This document shows positions 54,401 through 64,000 of a stretch of DNA of 64,000 bases, piece after piece. Source of the stretch: Neodiprion pinetum. Lineage: Eukaryota > Arthropoda > Insecta > Hymenoptera > Diprionidae. The DNA lies in contig NC_060233.1 in NCBI RefSeq assembly GCF_021155775.2, positions 29,491,456-29,555,455 on the forward strand. Direction: 5' to 3'. The first letter of the stretch is position 1. The number at the start of each line of letters is the position of its first letter. A model generated the notes under the pieces. That model saw only the letters and a program-made list of their open reading frames with translations. It was not told where the DNA came from and searched no databases. Position numbers and translations under genes: made by a program.

Positions 54401-56050
54401 TTATAGGAAACACAGTCATCTATATAAATACCAGGAGAGGACGCCTTTGGTGGAGGATCATTTTGGGCCTCGCTGTCTTCCTTTCCAGCAGTAGCAGGAG
54501 GTGCACTATCTGGAGCAGTCTTTGTAGGAAGTGTTGGGGTAGGTGGCATGTCTGACAAATCAATTGGATCCCCCGCGCCAAGAGCCTCGACAACAATATC
54601 AAATTGTTTAGAGATACGAACTAGCTTGATAGCCTCATCAGTGTTGCCTGCTTTCTTCCAGGCAACTGCAGCGAGCTGATACTCGCGCTGGCGCTCTTTC
54701 AGTAATCGCAAAGTTTCCTCAGCTTTTTCAGCAGGTGGTGCGGGCACAGCAGCAGGTGCAGCATCAGGTGCAACAGGAGTTGCTTCTGGAATAGGCGTGG
54801 AATCAGCTGGCAGTTCTTCTACAATATAAAGAGAAATAAAGTTTAAGCTCTGTAAAAATGGGAACGGATAAGAAGTATATCTAAAAAAAATTCAGGTTGA
54901 CAAAATTACCTTTAGTAATAGGGCCAGTGGCGGAAGGAGGAAGTAGCGGTGGTACATCTGCAGTGTTAATTGGGTGTCCATGTTTGGCACCCACGAGCAT
55001 TTCCTCTAAGGTTTTTAACCCTCTACTAAATCTTCGAACACGACCAGGCTCATTTTCAGCTTTAGCCTTTATTACAGCTAGTTTGTAACTCGCTAAGCGC
55101 TCTTCTAGGAGTTTCACTGTTGCTTCAGTCTCTGTCTCGTTAGCCTCAGCAACAGGGCGCTCCTGCTCATGCTCAGGGGTTGATAGTGCTGTAGGGTCTT
55201 CGCCTGTCAGCTCGTGCAACTCGTTCTGTACCAAAATGATTTAAAAAAAAATTGATGATGGCTGAACACTGCCAGGCCCAATTACAGTTAAAAAAAAGTT
55301 TATACATAATTTAAGAAGTATAAGAAAATTTACCAGAAGATCAGGGTCATCATCATCTCCTGATAGCTCCTCATCATCACCAATATCCTTCATACTTTCT
55401 GCAACCATGACATCCAGCCGTGCACTTGGTAGCACTTTTGGCGCATCTGAGGAAATGAATGACATGTTGACAAACAAATGCAAATATCATTTAAAAATTT
55501 AGTGCTGAGAAATAAAAGAACAATAGAGCATGATTCGTGGTAGAAAAAAAAAAAAACAACAGAATTTAAAGCGAATCAGAGGCGTGGCGCTAATAGATTA
55601 ACTTGTTGACAAATAGCAATTAAACGTGTTTATTTAGCAATACACGTACACATGTGAAAGTGATTTTTGCAGGCATTAATGAAATCAATGAAAAAATTAC
55701 TCCACACGAAATGGAGTTACTGGACAAATAAATACATACCTTTGCGACGTTTTGGTGTTTTGTCATTGCCTGAAGTCAAAGCGGCCAACTCTGCTTCAAA
55801 ATCCTCGTCATCGTCGTCGCCTAAGTCATTCATACCGTCGAAGCTGTCGATTTGACCGGGCACGTCAAAAAGTCCATACTACGCGCAAAACATGACTTAT
55901 TAGTCATAAAATACTCCAACAATCGTCGTTACTAAACAACGGCCAGAGTTTCAGGCGGTTTAATTCGGAATACTTAATTACCTGAGCTAGGCCTCCGTCA
56001 CGACCGGCAGGTCTCGTTCTCCGTTTAGTTTCCTTCTTAGCACCAAACAT
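51442..56050 (-). CDS. lgd: Lethal (2) giant discs / CC2D1 homologue, 11 coding exons
   Basis: Exons (minus strand): 56,050-55,982; 55,878-55,740; 55,446-55,334; 55,225-54,910; 54,818-54,432; 54,071-53,697; 53,582-53,221; 53,113-52,938; 52,821-52,555; 51,887-51,797; 51,561-51,442. All phases agree and give 804 residues, close to the family's usual length. An acidic N-terminal part leads into four DM14 repeats at about 142-200, 246-305, 354-415 and 477-540, each ending in a PI(D/N)xxD(L/V)P or LPVDMNSVP type motif. A conserved linker (about 588-645) and a C2 domain (about 650-775) follow, including KGGFFRSDSLLGT across the exon 9/10 junction and the C-terminal DKWLVIDH. In flies Lgd binds the ESCRT-III protein Shrub through DM14 repeats and limits ectopic Notch activation on endosomes; vertebrate CC2D1A/B are the homologues. 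The exon 6 acceptor has a weak pyrimidine tract but is the only nearby AG that keeps phase. Confidence 0.95.
51888..52554 (-). other. lgd intron 9, largest intron of the gene
   Basis: Intron of 667 bases splitting the C2 domain between the lysine-glycine and GFFRSD segments, phase 2, with donor GG|GTAATT. I see no coding frame or repeat family in it beyond a short GGAATTT doublet near 52,043. Confidence 0.85.
54131..54391. mobile_element. Foldback (MITE-like) element in lgd intron 5
   Basis: Left arm 54,131-54,191 and the reverse complement of right arm 54,332-54,391 match over about 60 bases with a few differences. Shared blocks include CAGCAAACAG, CAGCAAAATGCTCT and the outer AGCTG. The loop between them carries more copies of the TTTTGCTG(T/C)A motif in both orientations. 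The element fills most of the 360-base intron 5 (54,431-54,072), which explains why that intron is larger than most in this gene. No coding capacity is seen. Confidence 0.6.
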
Positions 56051-56525
56051 TTTACAAGCTTGTTACGAATCTTTACACGGTAGAAAATCCGACAAAAACT
56101 CGTTCACAACAGCGCAGCTATGCGTATCAACACCATTACTAATAACTTGTCAACTCGATTCGAGGTATCGCCGCTAGAGGCAGTGACTGACGGTGGCCAG
56201 AGCACAGACTTGAATAGACTAGGCTGGATTTTCAAGGGCGTCAAATTGCCGCATGTCAAAACTGCGTGTGGATGCATCAGTGGTTCTGAGTTGCGTTTTC
56301 ATCCTAAGAATTAAAAAACCTAGGATTGTTAATTGGAAGTAACGAAATAAATTACAAATATGTTAACATATGATGTTATTGCAGCAAGAATGATGGAAAA
56401 CAAATTTAACTGCAAAATTTTCATTGGTTATCAGTGTGCACACATTCATACAAACGCTTTTTCACATGCGACGAATAAAACAATCGCATTATTCTTATAC
56501 AATAATACTCAAAACACTTAAACTA

Positions 56526-56615
56526 ATGTTGGCAACAGAAGTTACGTCGGAAATACTTGGCAAGTATCGGAAATACGAACTGAAGTAATTCCGACGTAAA
56601 TTTTGTTACCAACAT
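56526..56615. repeat. Near-perfect 90-base hairpin (short MITE candidate)
   Basis: The two halves, ATGTTGGCAACAGAAGTTAC... and the reverse complement ATGTTGGTAACAAAATTTAC..., pair over about 33 bases with few mismatches. The inner part, AAGTATCGGAAATACGAAC, adds further pairing. It sits 480 bases upstream of the lgd start codon. Confidence 0.65.
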
Positions 56616-56875
56616 CGAAATCAATTTCTGGTACAATCCTCATAATTGTCAACAGACCCTTGATAAGTTCTGTAAATTACTGATCGGAGAAATGTCTTGC
56701 CTCAAAAAAGATACTCTGCCAAGCTGCCTCAGATGAAATACTTCTCTGATCAGAAATTTGACACATTTTAATTCGATTTTAGCACAATTTATCAGGGCTT
56801 CATTGAAGATTTCGGAAATCATAGCAGAAATCGCTTCAGATGTTGGTGAAAAAAGTTTCATCGAAAATACGATAG

Positions 56876-57053
56876 ATTTGATTAGCTGGAATAGACAAAA
56901 GTTTTGGTTAGCTGAAACAGACAAAAGCTTTGATTTGCTGAAACATTAAAAGGTGTGATTAACTGAAACAGACAAAAGGCATGATTAACTGAAACATTTT
57001 AAAAGTTTGGTTAGCTGAAACAGACAAAACATGTGACTAGCTAAAACAGACGA
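56876..57053. repeat. Degenerate minisatellite, unit about 25-30 bases
   Basis: About seven diverged tandem units built on GATTAGCTGAAACAGACAAAAG, with variants in which the last part becomes ACATTAAAAG or ACATTTTAAAAG. It is not coding: reading frames break between units. Confidence 0.75.
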
Positions 57054-59383
57054 AGTTCGATCAGTACAATGACAAAAGTGCGTGCACCGACAAAAACGAT
57101 GTCGTGCTCAAAGTCAACATTCGCGAAAACAGTTTTCTACTCTATCATTTCTATGATTGATAAAAAATTATGAAGTTTTCGAATGAAAATTAACTTTTTA
57201 CCTGGAATTCCTAAAATAAATATTTTGTTCAAGTTAAGATTCAATATTTCTCGGTATGCTTGTAAAAACAATTAGTTTGTCGTCATGAAACAAAAGACAA
57301 TACAATCACTAAAAAATACTTTTGTACACTTCAGATATGTTTTATAAATACTTATGAAAAGATTCATGAACCACCCATGAATTGACCGCCAGCTTGCGAA
57401 TACCGCGCTTTCTCTTAGAACTATACAGTAGCAAGTCAACGCGCAAAAGGCGCGTTCAATTTATATTTGAAAATATTGTTGTTGAGAAAATTGATTGAAA
57501 AGCTGGAGGCTTAACACATCGAGAGTGCTTTACTTTTTCATATATTATTAACAAAAGTGCTAAGCAAAAGGCATGAGCGATCGATTCGCGTCATCAGGGT
57601 GCAACAATTTTGCTCACATATAATTGCTTGACTTTTTTGTGAATTTTCCAGTTAAAAAATTCAGAATTACCTGACATTTGCGCGGTTTTCCCGGTTTTCG
57701 CGGTCTGTCGCGACCCTGATTATCAATCATCGCCCAAAAGGCGTATCTGATTCCCGTGATTAATCTACGCGTAAATTGGCGCGACCGATTAACCTGTCAA
57801 AAAACCTTAAGTATCTAGGACTTGTCACAAAATTCTGGAGAAATCCAATCCGCATCTGCGTCTTTTTGAATGCGACACGTTGCGATGCGAATTGTTGTTC
57901 TTAGATGCGAGTCAAGTCTGGGAGGGGGGTTGGAGGACATGCATTATTGTGTGGCGTGACAGTCGGTGGTCCTCTTCGACGCGACGTCTTCAAGCTCAGC
58001 ATCTCTCCCCATCCGGCGTACCACGGAACGCGATAGATAGTCGAGAGATGCGTTTTGCCCATTCAGACGATCACAGAGATGAATTGAATGAAATAATTGT
58101 CGATAATGACTAAATAATTAAATTGAATGACGGCTAGAAAATGATTGCAGAGCGACCAGAAATGAGGAATTGAACCTCGGTAAAATTTGAAAGCTCACTA
58201 ATACTTCGAAGACTCTTATATTCAAGTCTTTTACGTGTTTCTGGAGGAAAATCACTGTGGTCATTTGACGCTGTGGATTGCAAAAGTTAGTAACATCGCG
58301 ACCTTCTTAACCTCGCCTTATTCCCAACGGAACCACCCAATGGAAATGTTAAAAAGAGATTCACACGTACAATCTGCATTAAACGCCGCGACGGATCCCA
58401 AAACGACCACCTACCTACCCGATTACCTATATTCGCTCTAAACGATTCTCCATTCTTTCCAACACACATCATTCTTCTTCATTTGCGCCGTGGTCACTGT
58501 GACTTACTTTTTCATTGGTTATCTGTGGGGACCAAAATGTTTTTATACCGTAGTCAGCGAAAATAATATTTTAGTGATTGCTGCCTGACTATCGGTATAT
58601 CAACCTTTTGTAAGATCAATTAAAAACATCCTGAATGCTAATTAGCATTTTTCTAAGCGAGCTAAGCCTGCAGTTGTTCGATAGTTGCTGGGTATAAAAA
58701 AAATTGAAAATGATTCAAGATATATCACATAATTTGATTACGTTACGATCTACCAAACTTTGAAATACTATCGATTAAACAATCATTGGAATATGTTTAA
58801 GCCTCTGATTGATCCACCACTTAAACGACATCATTCAAAGATTCAAACATAGTTAGATTATTATATCTGTAGCTAAACACGATTTGTTGTCGAGTAAGTA
58901 ATGATAAACTGTCGCGATGCTCATTCCACTTTCAACAACATGCAAAATTTTTAACTTTGAGTAAACACAGTAAAATAGGTCAACCGTAACAAAAAAAAAG
59001 GAAACGGTCCAACTTAAAGTCGAGCACTGTTGTGATCACAAATGAGCCTATCTATACAGCTAAAAAATTGAAGATATGTGTAACAATTGTTACCGCCACG
59101 CCACATGATAAAGGAGTCCCAGGGAAATACCCGTAACCTAACACATGCAAACTCACCAACGTTGCTGAGTAATGGAGAAGTTACTCGGATGTCTCTGCTT
59201 AACTCTGAAAAAGCGAAAAAGGAACCTCGAATTAATTTAGCAAGCTGGATTTTCAGTTGTCAGATAAATTATTACTGTGGTCTACTTCCATATTTAGTCA
59301 CTGCGTGTTACACAGTGACAAAAATTAGATTTCAAATGTACCACATTGAATTATCAAACAATAATTAAAATAAGTTGTCTTAC

Positions 59384-60303
59384 CTCCTCCGGGTTGCTCC
59401 ACACTTTAAATGTAGTAGTTCTCGTAGCATCTCACGTTGTATGGTGGTGACACACTTTTTACACTACAATAAGAAGATGACAAAATATTAGTTGCACAAT
59501 ATGTTTGGATCAAATTTCATGTCAGTACAGACTATGTCGAAATAGGATATTTGCATGATATTTCAGTGATTCCTGGTTTATTTGTAAATGAACTGCAGAA
59601 ATTAATTAACACTAGAGGGCTAATAAAGTAAGCACAGATATTGAATAAATGCATAAAATTAGGGAGCAGTTAAAATTATTTACGATAAAACGGAACATGG
59701 AATTTAAAAATCATACTGAATATGTACCTTTCAGTTTTATTCACTGCATAGCGTGTGACTTAATTTTTAGTTTGTTGTCAGAGATAGATTGATTGGGTTA
59801 CGTCATTCAGATCATGACTAAATGTGGTTGATAGTGCTGTAGTACAGTGTGCCCCTGTTAACAGGTAAAAAATAACAACATTTTATTAGTATTTGTTTTG
59901 CAAAATTAATATATAAGATGTGGAAAAATGACTGATTTTTGTACATATAATGAAGGACTGAATACCAATCAATTTCAACTAACTGACAAATTTTTCAAAT
60001 TGAAAGTTTTCAAAGCAAAACCACAACGAAAGATTATCGTGGAATTTTCTTGTCATGAAACGATTGTGACTATGCGGCGTAATAATTGCACTCGATTCCA
60101 AGCCCATTCACACTTTTTGTGTTGTAGCTGGCTTATAAACGGACTGAGTTAAACTTGCTAAACAATAAAACTACGCATTTACCGAAAGTCAGGGGCACAA
60201 ACAATAACAAACAATAACAAACGACACCCGATGCAGAGAATCGAGAATTGAAATCGTTAAGAAGTTGCACGAGAGAATGAAAATTTGATACACAAAACTC
60301 ACC
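59384..60303 (-). ncRNA. Candidate spliced minus-strand transcript between lgd and VhaAC39 (two splice-site-bounded segments)
   Basis: A strong minus-strand donor, CGAAG|GTGAGT, ends a segment at 60,303. A well-formed 80-base internal exon follows at 59,463-59,384, flanked by acceptor TTATTGTAG|TG and donor GGAG|GTAAGA. In the frame starting at its first base the small exon is open (CKKCVTTIQREMLRELLHLK), but an ATG in the first segment (MVHKRTELL...) reads it in another frame and meets a stop. No convincing start or third exon was found. It could be a non-coding RNA divergent from VhaAC39, or 5'UTR exons of lgd (start codon 3.3 kb away). Extents beyond the two splice sites are unknown. Confidence 0.35.
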
Positions 60304-61020
60304 TTCGATGTCCCCGGCTGTTTTTAATTAGTAACTCGGTTCTTTTATGGACCATACACTGCACGTCATTCGCACATTATTCACAGTGAGTTTCGGGGAA
60401 GTTCAATGATCAAACTACATTACACAGCCTTTTTTTAACCATAAGATATCGGTGCTTGACTATGTCCCGAATAGTCAAAGCCTGTACACAGCAATCTGAA
60501 TTCTCGATATACGGCTCACGTAACTTCACTACGATTGCTCGGAAGCGAGTGACACCGCACTGCGCTCAGAAGCAATTCCCGAACGGTCGGAAACGCAATG
60601 CGAGCTGCACACAGCGCCGTCAGATTTTCGAAAAATTGCCGTTGCACGAGAATGTATTTGGGATTCACTGACCTAACCACGCAAGTTTCAACGCGTGGCA
60701 TTTTGCCGTTGCACCGGTACCTATTTTCATGAACGTCTTTTTGCCGCCAGCGGCGTGGGGCTGCGTCAGTTTGACATCCGTAAAAATCCAGCCTTATAAA
60801 ATATTTAGATCGTTGGAACGCTCTTATCAGCCGCTTGAAGTCAACATTTAGGCCCAGTTCCACAACTTGACATTAAACTAAATAAACCGAACGTCGGCAT
60901 AGTGCTGCGATAGCGTTAGTAACTTTGAACCGTATGAAGTAAGCAGTCTGAATAACGGTCTTATCGACTGTTGGACAAGATTCGCTGGTTCCGCGACTCC
61001 TCGTAACTCGCACACTCGCG

Positions 61021-61205
61021 TACGGTCGCCAACGTCACGTTATCAGCTGGTCATATGATCGACGAGAGAAAAAGTGGGCGAGTCTAGCCCGAGCTCCGAA
61101 GTGTCGTTCACGTCGCTACCATAATCACGTCGTTTCATTAGTTCCGCGCGCCGATTAAGTCGCGATATCCATCTAATATATTCGTGGAAAAGAAGAATCA
61201 CCAAA
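61021..61205 (+). promoter_or_regulatory. VhaAC39 5'UTR and proximal promoter with an M-box-like E-box
   Basis: The start codon at 61,206 is preceded by CACCAAA, with A at -3. A GTCATATGAT motif at 61,050-61,059 resembles the CLEAR/M-box GTCACGTGAC bound by MITF/TFEB factors, differing at the central CG and the last base. A GTCACGT half-site lies just upstream near 61,034. No TATA box is evident. The extent of the promoter is inferred. Confidence 0.35.
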
Positions 61206-62894
61206 ATGAACGGGTGTATGTTCAACATCGACGGTGGATATTTGGAGGGCTTGTGCCGCGGCTTCAAGTGCGGTATCCTCCAGCAGAGTGACTACCTAAA
61301 CTTAATTCAATGCGAAACCTTGGAGGGTACGTAATAACTGACTGGCTATCGTAATAGTTGCATATTTTCCGATGTTGAAACGCGCAGTCCAAATTCACTG
61401 GCAAAATCGATCCGGTTTCCGCGATATTTGACGTCCCACGGGATCCGATGCACCCCTATTCCCTCTTGATCAAGGTTACGCCCACCTTTACTTCTGCTTC
61501 TTACCTCTTGGGCACTCCCGCGACCTTGGAGCAAAAAATAATGGCGAAATATATCTCTGAGGAGAACTTTGCCCAATAACTGGACCTGTTTTCCAATGTT
61601 CTTGTAAATACGAGAATGAATTGTTCATTCACCTAATGTGCTCGTATTTAGATTTGAAGCTACACTTGGCTGGAACTGACTATGGTAGTTTCTTGGCCAA
61701 TGAACCATCCCCTCTATCAGTGAGCGTGATCGACGACAAGCTACGAGAGAAATTGGTCATTGAGTTCCAGCATTTGAGGAATCATTCGGTTCAGCCATTG
61801 TCCACTTTTCTGGATTTCATTACCTACAGCTACATGATCGATAATATTATCCTCCTGATCACTGGGACCCTGCATCAAAGACCCATTTCCGAGCTGATTC
61901 CCAAGTGTCATCCTTTGGGAAGCTTCGAACAGATGGAAGCTATCCATGTAGCAGCTACTCCTGCTGAACTTTACAATGCCGTGCTTGTCGATACGCCACT
62001 AGGTCAGTTTGCGATCTACTTGCATTTATGATCCATTAAAGGATGTGTTTTTAATGGTTTTATTGCATCCACAGCTCCATTCTTCGTCGACTGTATCTCC
62101 GAGCAGGATCTTGATGAGATGAACATTGAAATAATCAGGAACACACTTTACAAAGCTTACTTGGAGGCTTTTTACAAGTTTTGCCTTGCCATTGGCGGAA
62201 CTACTGCTGATACCATGTGCGAAATTCTAGCAGTACGTTCCTCGCTTTCTTTTACTTCAATCCCTTTTTCATATTAGTAATCTGTTGTTTTCTGATTACA
62301 ACAGTTTGAAGCTGATCGCCGAGCCATTATCATAACAATCAACTCATTTGGCACAGAGTTAGGAAAGGATGACCGTGCTAAACTGTATCCACGATGTGGT
62401 CGTTTAAACCCTGATGGACTGGCTGCACTGGCCCGTGCAGATGATTATGAGCAGGTTAAAGCAGTTGCGGAATATTATGCGGTAAGTGCTATAAATTCCC
62501 TGCTCACATTGATTGGAATTTCCTGAGAATATTGACTTTAATCAACAATGTTGTATCCAAAGGAGTACAGCGCATTGTTTGAAGGTGCCGGAAACAATCC
62601 AGGAGACAAGACTTTGGAGGATAAGTTCTTTGAACATGAGGTACTGGAACAGTTTTGTCATATGTAAGATTTTTAGGATTTTTTGATTTTCCTGGGTGTT
62701 TCACTTCGCTTTTCTTTTGCCTCGTGCAACAGGTTCGCCTCAACATGCAAGCATTTCTACAGCAGTTCCACTTCGGAGTGTTCTACAGCTACTTGAAGCT
62801 GAAAGAGCAAGAATGCCGCAACATTGTGTGGATTTCAGAGTGCGTAGCGCAGAAACATCGTGCTAAGATCGACAATTACATCCCAATTTTTTAA
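61206..62894 (+). CDS. VhaAC39: V-type proton ATPase V0 subunit d (AC39), 6 exons
   Basis: Exons: 61,206-61,326; 61,652-62,002; 62,075-62,232; 62,305-62,481; 62,563-62,640; 62,733-62,894, all with GT-AG boundaries and consistent phase. The product is 348 residues, against about 350 for animal subunit d. It begins MNGCMFNIDGGYLEGLCRGF and ends in AKIDNYIPIF. Typical family stretches are present, for example DLKLHLAGTDYG, LYNAVLVDTPL, INSFGTELGKDDRAKLYP and FYSYLKLKEQECRNIVWI. Subunit d sits on the cytosolic face of the V0 ring and couples it to the central stalk of V1 in endosomes, lysosomes and the plasma membrane of proton-pumping cells. The sequence is soluble, with no membrane segments, as expected. 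The gene is transcribed away from lgd. It is probably the ubiquitous paralogue (AC39-1), but the paralogue cannot be assigned from one locus. Confidence 0.97.
61327..61651 (+). other. VhaAC39 intron 1
   Basis: Intron of 325 bases, donor G|GTACGT and acceptor TTTAG|AT, phase 1. It is longer than the other four introns of this gene (72-92 bases), which is usual for a first intron. I see nothing else in it. Confidence 0.85.
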
Positions 62895-63147
62895 TTCACA
62901 AACTGCCACCAAGAAAACGTAATATTCCGTATCTTCGAAATACCAATCAATGGAGGCAGATCAATGTAATCTTCAGTCTGCAATTCAATTCCAAGCTAGT
63001 TTCACAACTTACACACTCTGAATTCTGATCAGTTTACTGCATCGCTACAGTCTTTGCAACCAACAACTAGACCTAGATATTACACGAAATATGCCATGAT
63101 TTCGTTTGCAGCATCATTTCGTTATTACTTCCGTGCCTCTCAGTTAG

Positions 63148-63153
63148 AATAAA
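63148..63153 (+). terminator. Polyadenylation signal AATAAA, VhaAC39 3'UTR
   Basis: Canonical AATAAA about 250 bases after the stop codon. A second AATAAA lies at 63,308-63,313 followed by a T-rich stretch. Either or both may be used. Confidence 0.5.
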
Positions 63154-63307
63154 CAAATATTTACTTCTGGTTAGAGAATTATTTCATGTATATAGTGTAT
63201 TTTATCGGTATAAAATTAACCACTTACCATTGTCTTATACATATAGTATTATTTCACGGTGTGATTGTTAATTTAATAATAACTACATATTGTATAAACT
63301 CGTAAGT

Positions 63308-63313
63308 AATAAA
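63308..63313 (+). terminator. Second polyadenylation signal AATAAA, VhaAC39
   Basis: Distal AATAAA followed within 45 bases by GT- and T-rich sequence (T run near 63,352), a typical downstream element. It would give a 3'UTR of about 430 bases. Confidence 0.5.
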
Positions 63314-63365
63314 ATTGTAACGCATTCCACGTCAATAGTCTTCAGACTGTGATTTTTTTTTCCAA

Positions 63366-63371
63366 TTTATT
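63366..63371 (-). terminator. Minus-strand AATAAA, candidate polyadenylation signal
   Basis: Plus-strand TTTATT reads AATAAA on the minus strand. It lies just beyond the plus-strand signals of VhaAC39, as expected for a convergent neighbour ending here. It is only as good as the partial gene at 63,865-64,000. Confidence 0.3.
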
Positions 63372-63864
63372 TCTGCTTCTTGTTTTCTTAGTCAATGTTG
63401 AAAATATCTCTCCAATCTCTCGCACAATTATTCTTTACTTTTTACGTCTACGTAAGTAAGAACAGATCTGCGGCTTTGAATAATTTATGGTAAGCTGTGT
63501 GCCTTGAGCTCAAAATTGTGCAGCATTTGCAGTTTCATTCATTAGCTCGAGAACAGGGTGAGGAACATTCATGAAAATCTCACACCACGCATATGAACAG
63601 ATATCCACTAAATTTTAACTCACGGAATGTGCTCCAGTCAAAAGATATAGCTGCAATATGTGTCCCCCTATCGAATGGCTCACCAGCCGTCACTCGACAT
63701 TGGCAGGGTACTGAATTATAAAACTTGGCAAAATATTTCAATTACTAATAACATTATGTGAGGCAAAGATAGAGGGTCCCACATCGTTTTCCTTTCACAG
63801 AGAACTAGAGCATCTTCCATTGGTTTTAAATTAGTGCAGATTTTCCTGTTTTCGATTAAATAAC

Positions 63865-64000
63865 TTATGGCTTACATCGGGCTCTATCACTCTCAGATGG
63901 TTCACACTGCATTTTGTGTTTGTCCGCTTCTGGGTTTCTCTCAGTATTTCCATCCTCGTTCGACGTATTCAACGTATTCAGTGCATTTAGGGTATTAGGA
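63865..64000 (-). CDS. Possible 3' end of a minus-strand gene, cut by the window edge
   Basis: A minus-strand frame enters from the right edge and stays open for about 44 codons to a TAA at 63,867-63,865. The peptide is very polar (Asn, Glu, Ser, Lys), with a short NTLNALNTLNT repetition, and has no recognised domain. A minus-strand AATAAA sits at 63,371-63,366, about 500 bases downstream, compatible with a 3'UTR converging on VhaAC39. Alternatively the exon could end at the GTAAGC donor near 63,872, or the frame could be chance. Confidence 0.35.
   Translation of the reverse strand, partial: PNTLNALNTLNTSNEDGNTERNPEADKHKMQCEPSESDRARCKP

Larger units (their letters stand above)
56051..59383. 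other. lgd upstream region
   Basis: The lgd start codon (56,050) is preceded by AT-rich leader with no TATA box. The block holds the 90-base hairpin (56,526-56,615), the minisatellite (56,876-57,053) and AT-rich DNA with no coding signal. The lgd transcription start is probably within the first few hundred bases but cannot be placed. Confidence 0.5.

Overview
The window is eukaryotic nuclear DNA from an insect. Its genes have short GT-AG introns, AT-rich intergenic DNA with GC-rich patches, and many microsatellites. CpG dinucleotides look common. A hymenopteran is my best guess, perhaps a sawfly or wasp, but that is inference from general genome character and not from a diagnostic sequence.

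Three protein-coding genes can be rebuilt exon by exon. On the minus strand at 35,285-40,119 lies a four-exon large-Maf bZIP transcription factor, orthologous by domain content to traffic jam (tj/MafB type). On the minus strand at 51,442-56,050 lies an eleven-exon lethal (2) giant discs/CC2D1 gene with four DM14 repeats and a C2 domain; it acts with ESCRT-III in endosomal sorting. On the plus strand at 61,206-62,894 lies a six-exon V-ATPase V0 subunit d gene (VhaAC39/ATP6V0D). All splice phases agree, giving predicted proteins of 477, 804 and 348 residues. A short open frame running off the right edge on the minus strand (63,865-64,000) may be the 3' end of a fourth gene that converges on VhaAC39.

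Layout: 1-35,284 is a gene desert lying 3' of tj, with microsatellites, two copies of one foldback element and a few odd open frames. 35,285-41,120 holds tj and its likely promoter. 41,120-51,441 is another gene-free interval with one large inverted-repeat element and a dispersed repeat. 51,442-56,050 is lgd. 56,051-61,205 separates lgd from the divergently transcribed VhaAC39 and holds a minisatellite, a hairpin element and a candidate spliced minus-strand transcript. lgd and the V-ATPase subunit both act at endosomal/lysosomal membranes, but nothing here shows co-regulation. tj is a developmental regulator, and the desert beside it is a natural place for its enhancers.

The most striking non-genic signal is the number of imperfect inverted-repeat (foldback, MITE-like) elements of several unrelated families. 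One lies inside a tj intron, one inside an lgd intron, one at 48.8-49.3 kb, one as two copies 17 kb apart in opposite orientation, and one is a short hairpin at 56.5 kb. I found no CRISPR array, operon, rRNA or convincing tRNA, and no new multi-gene system.
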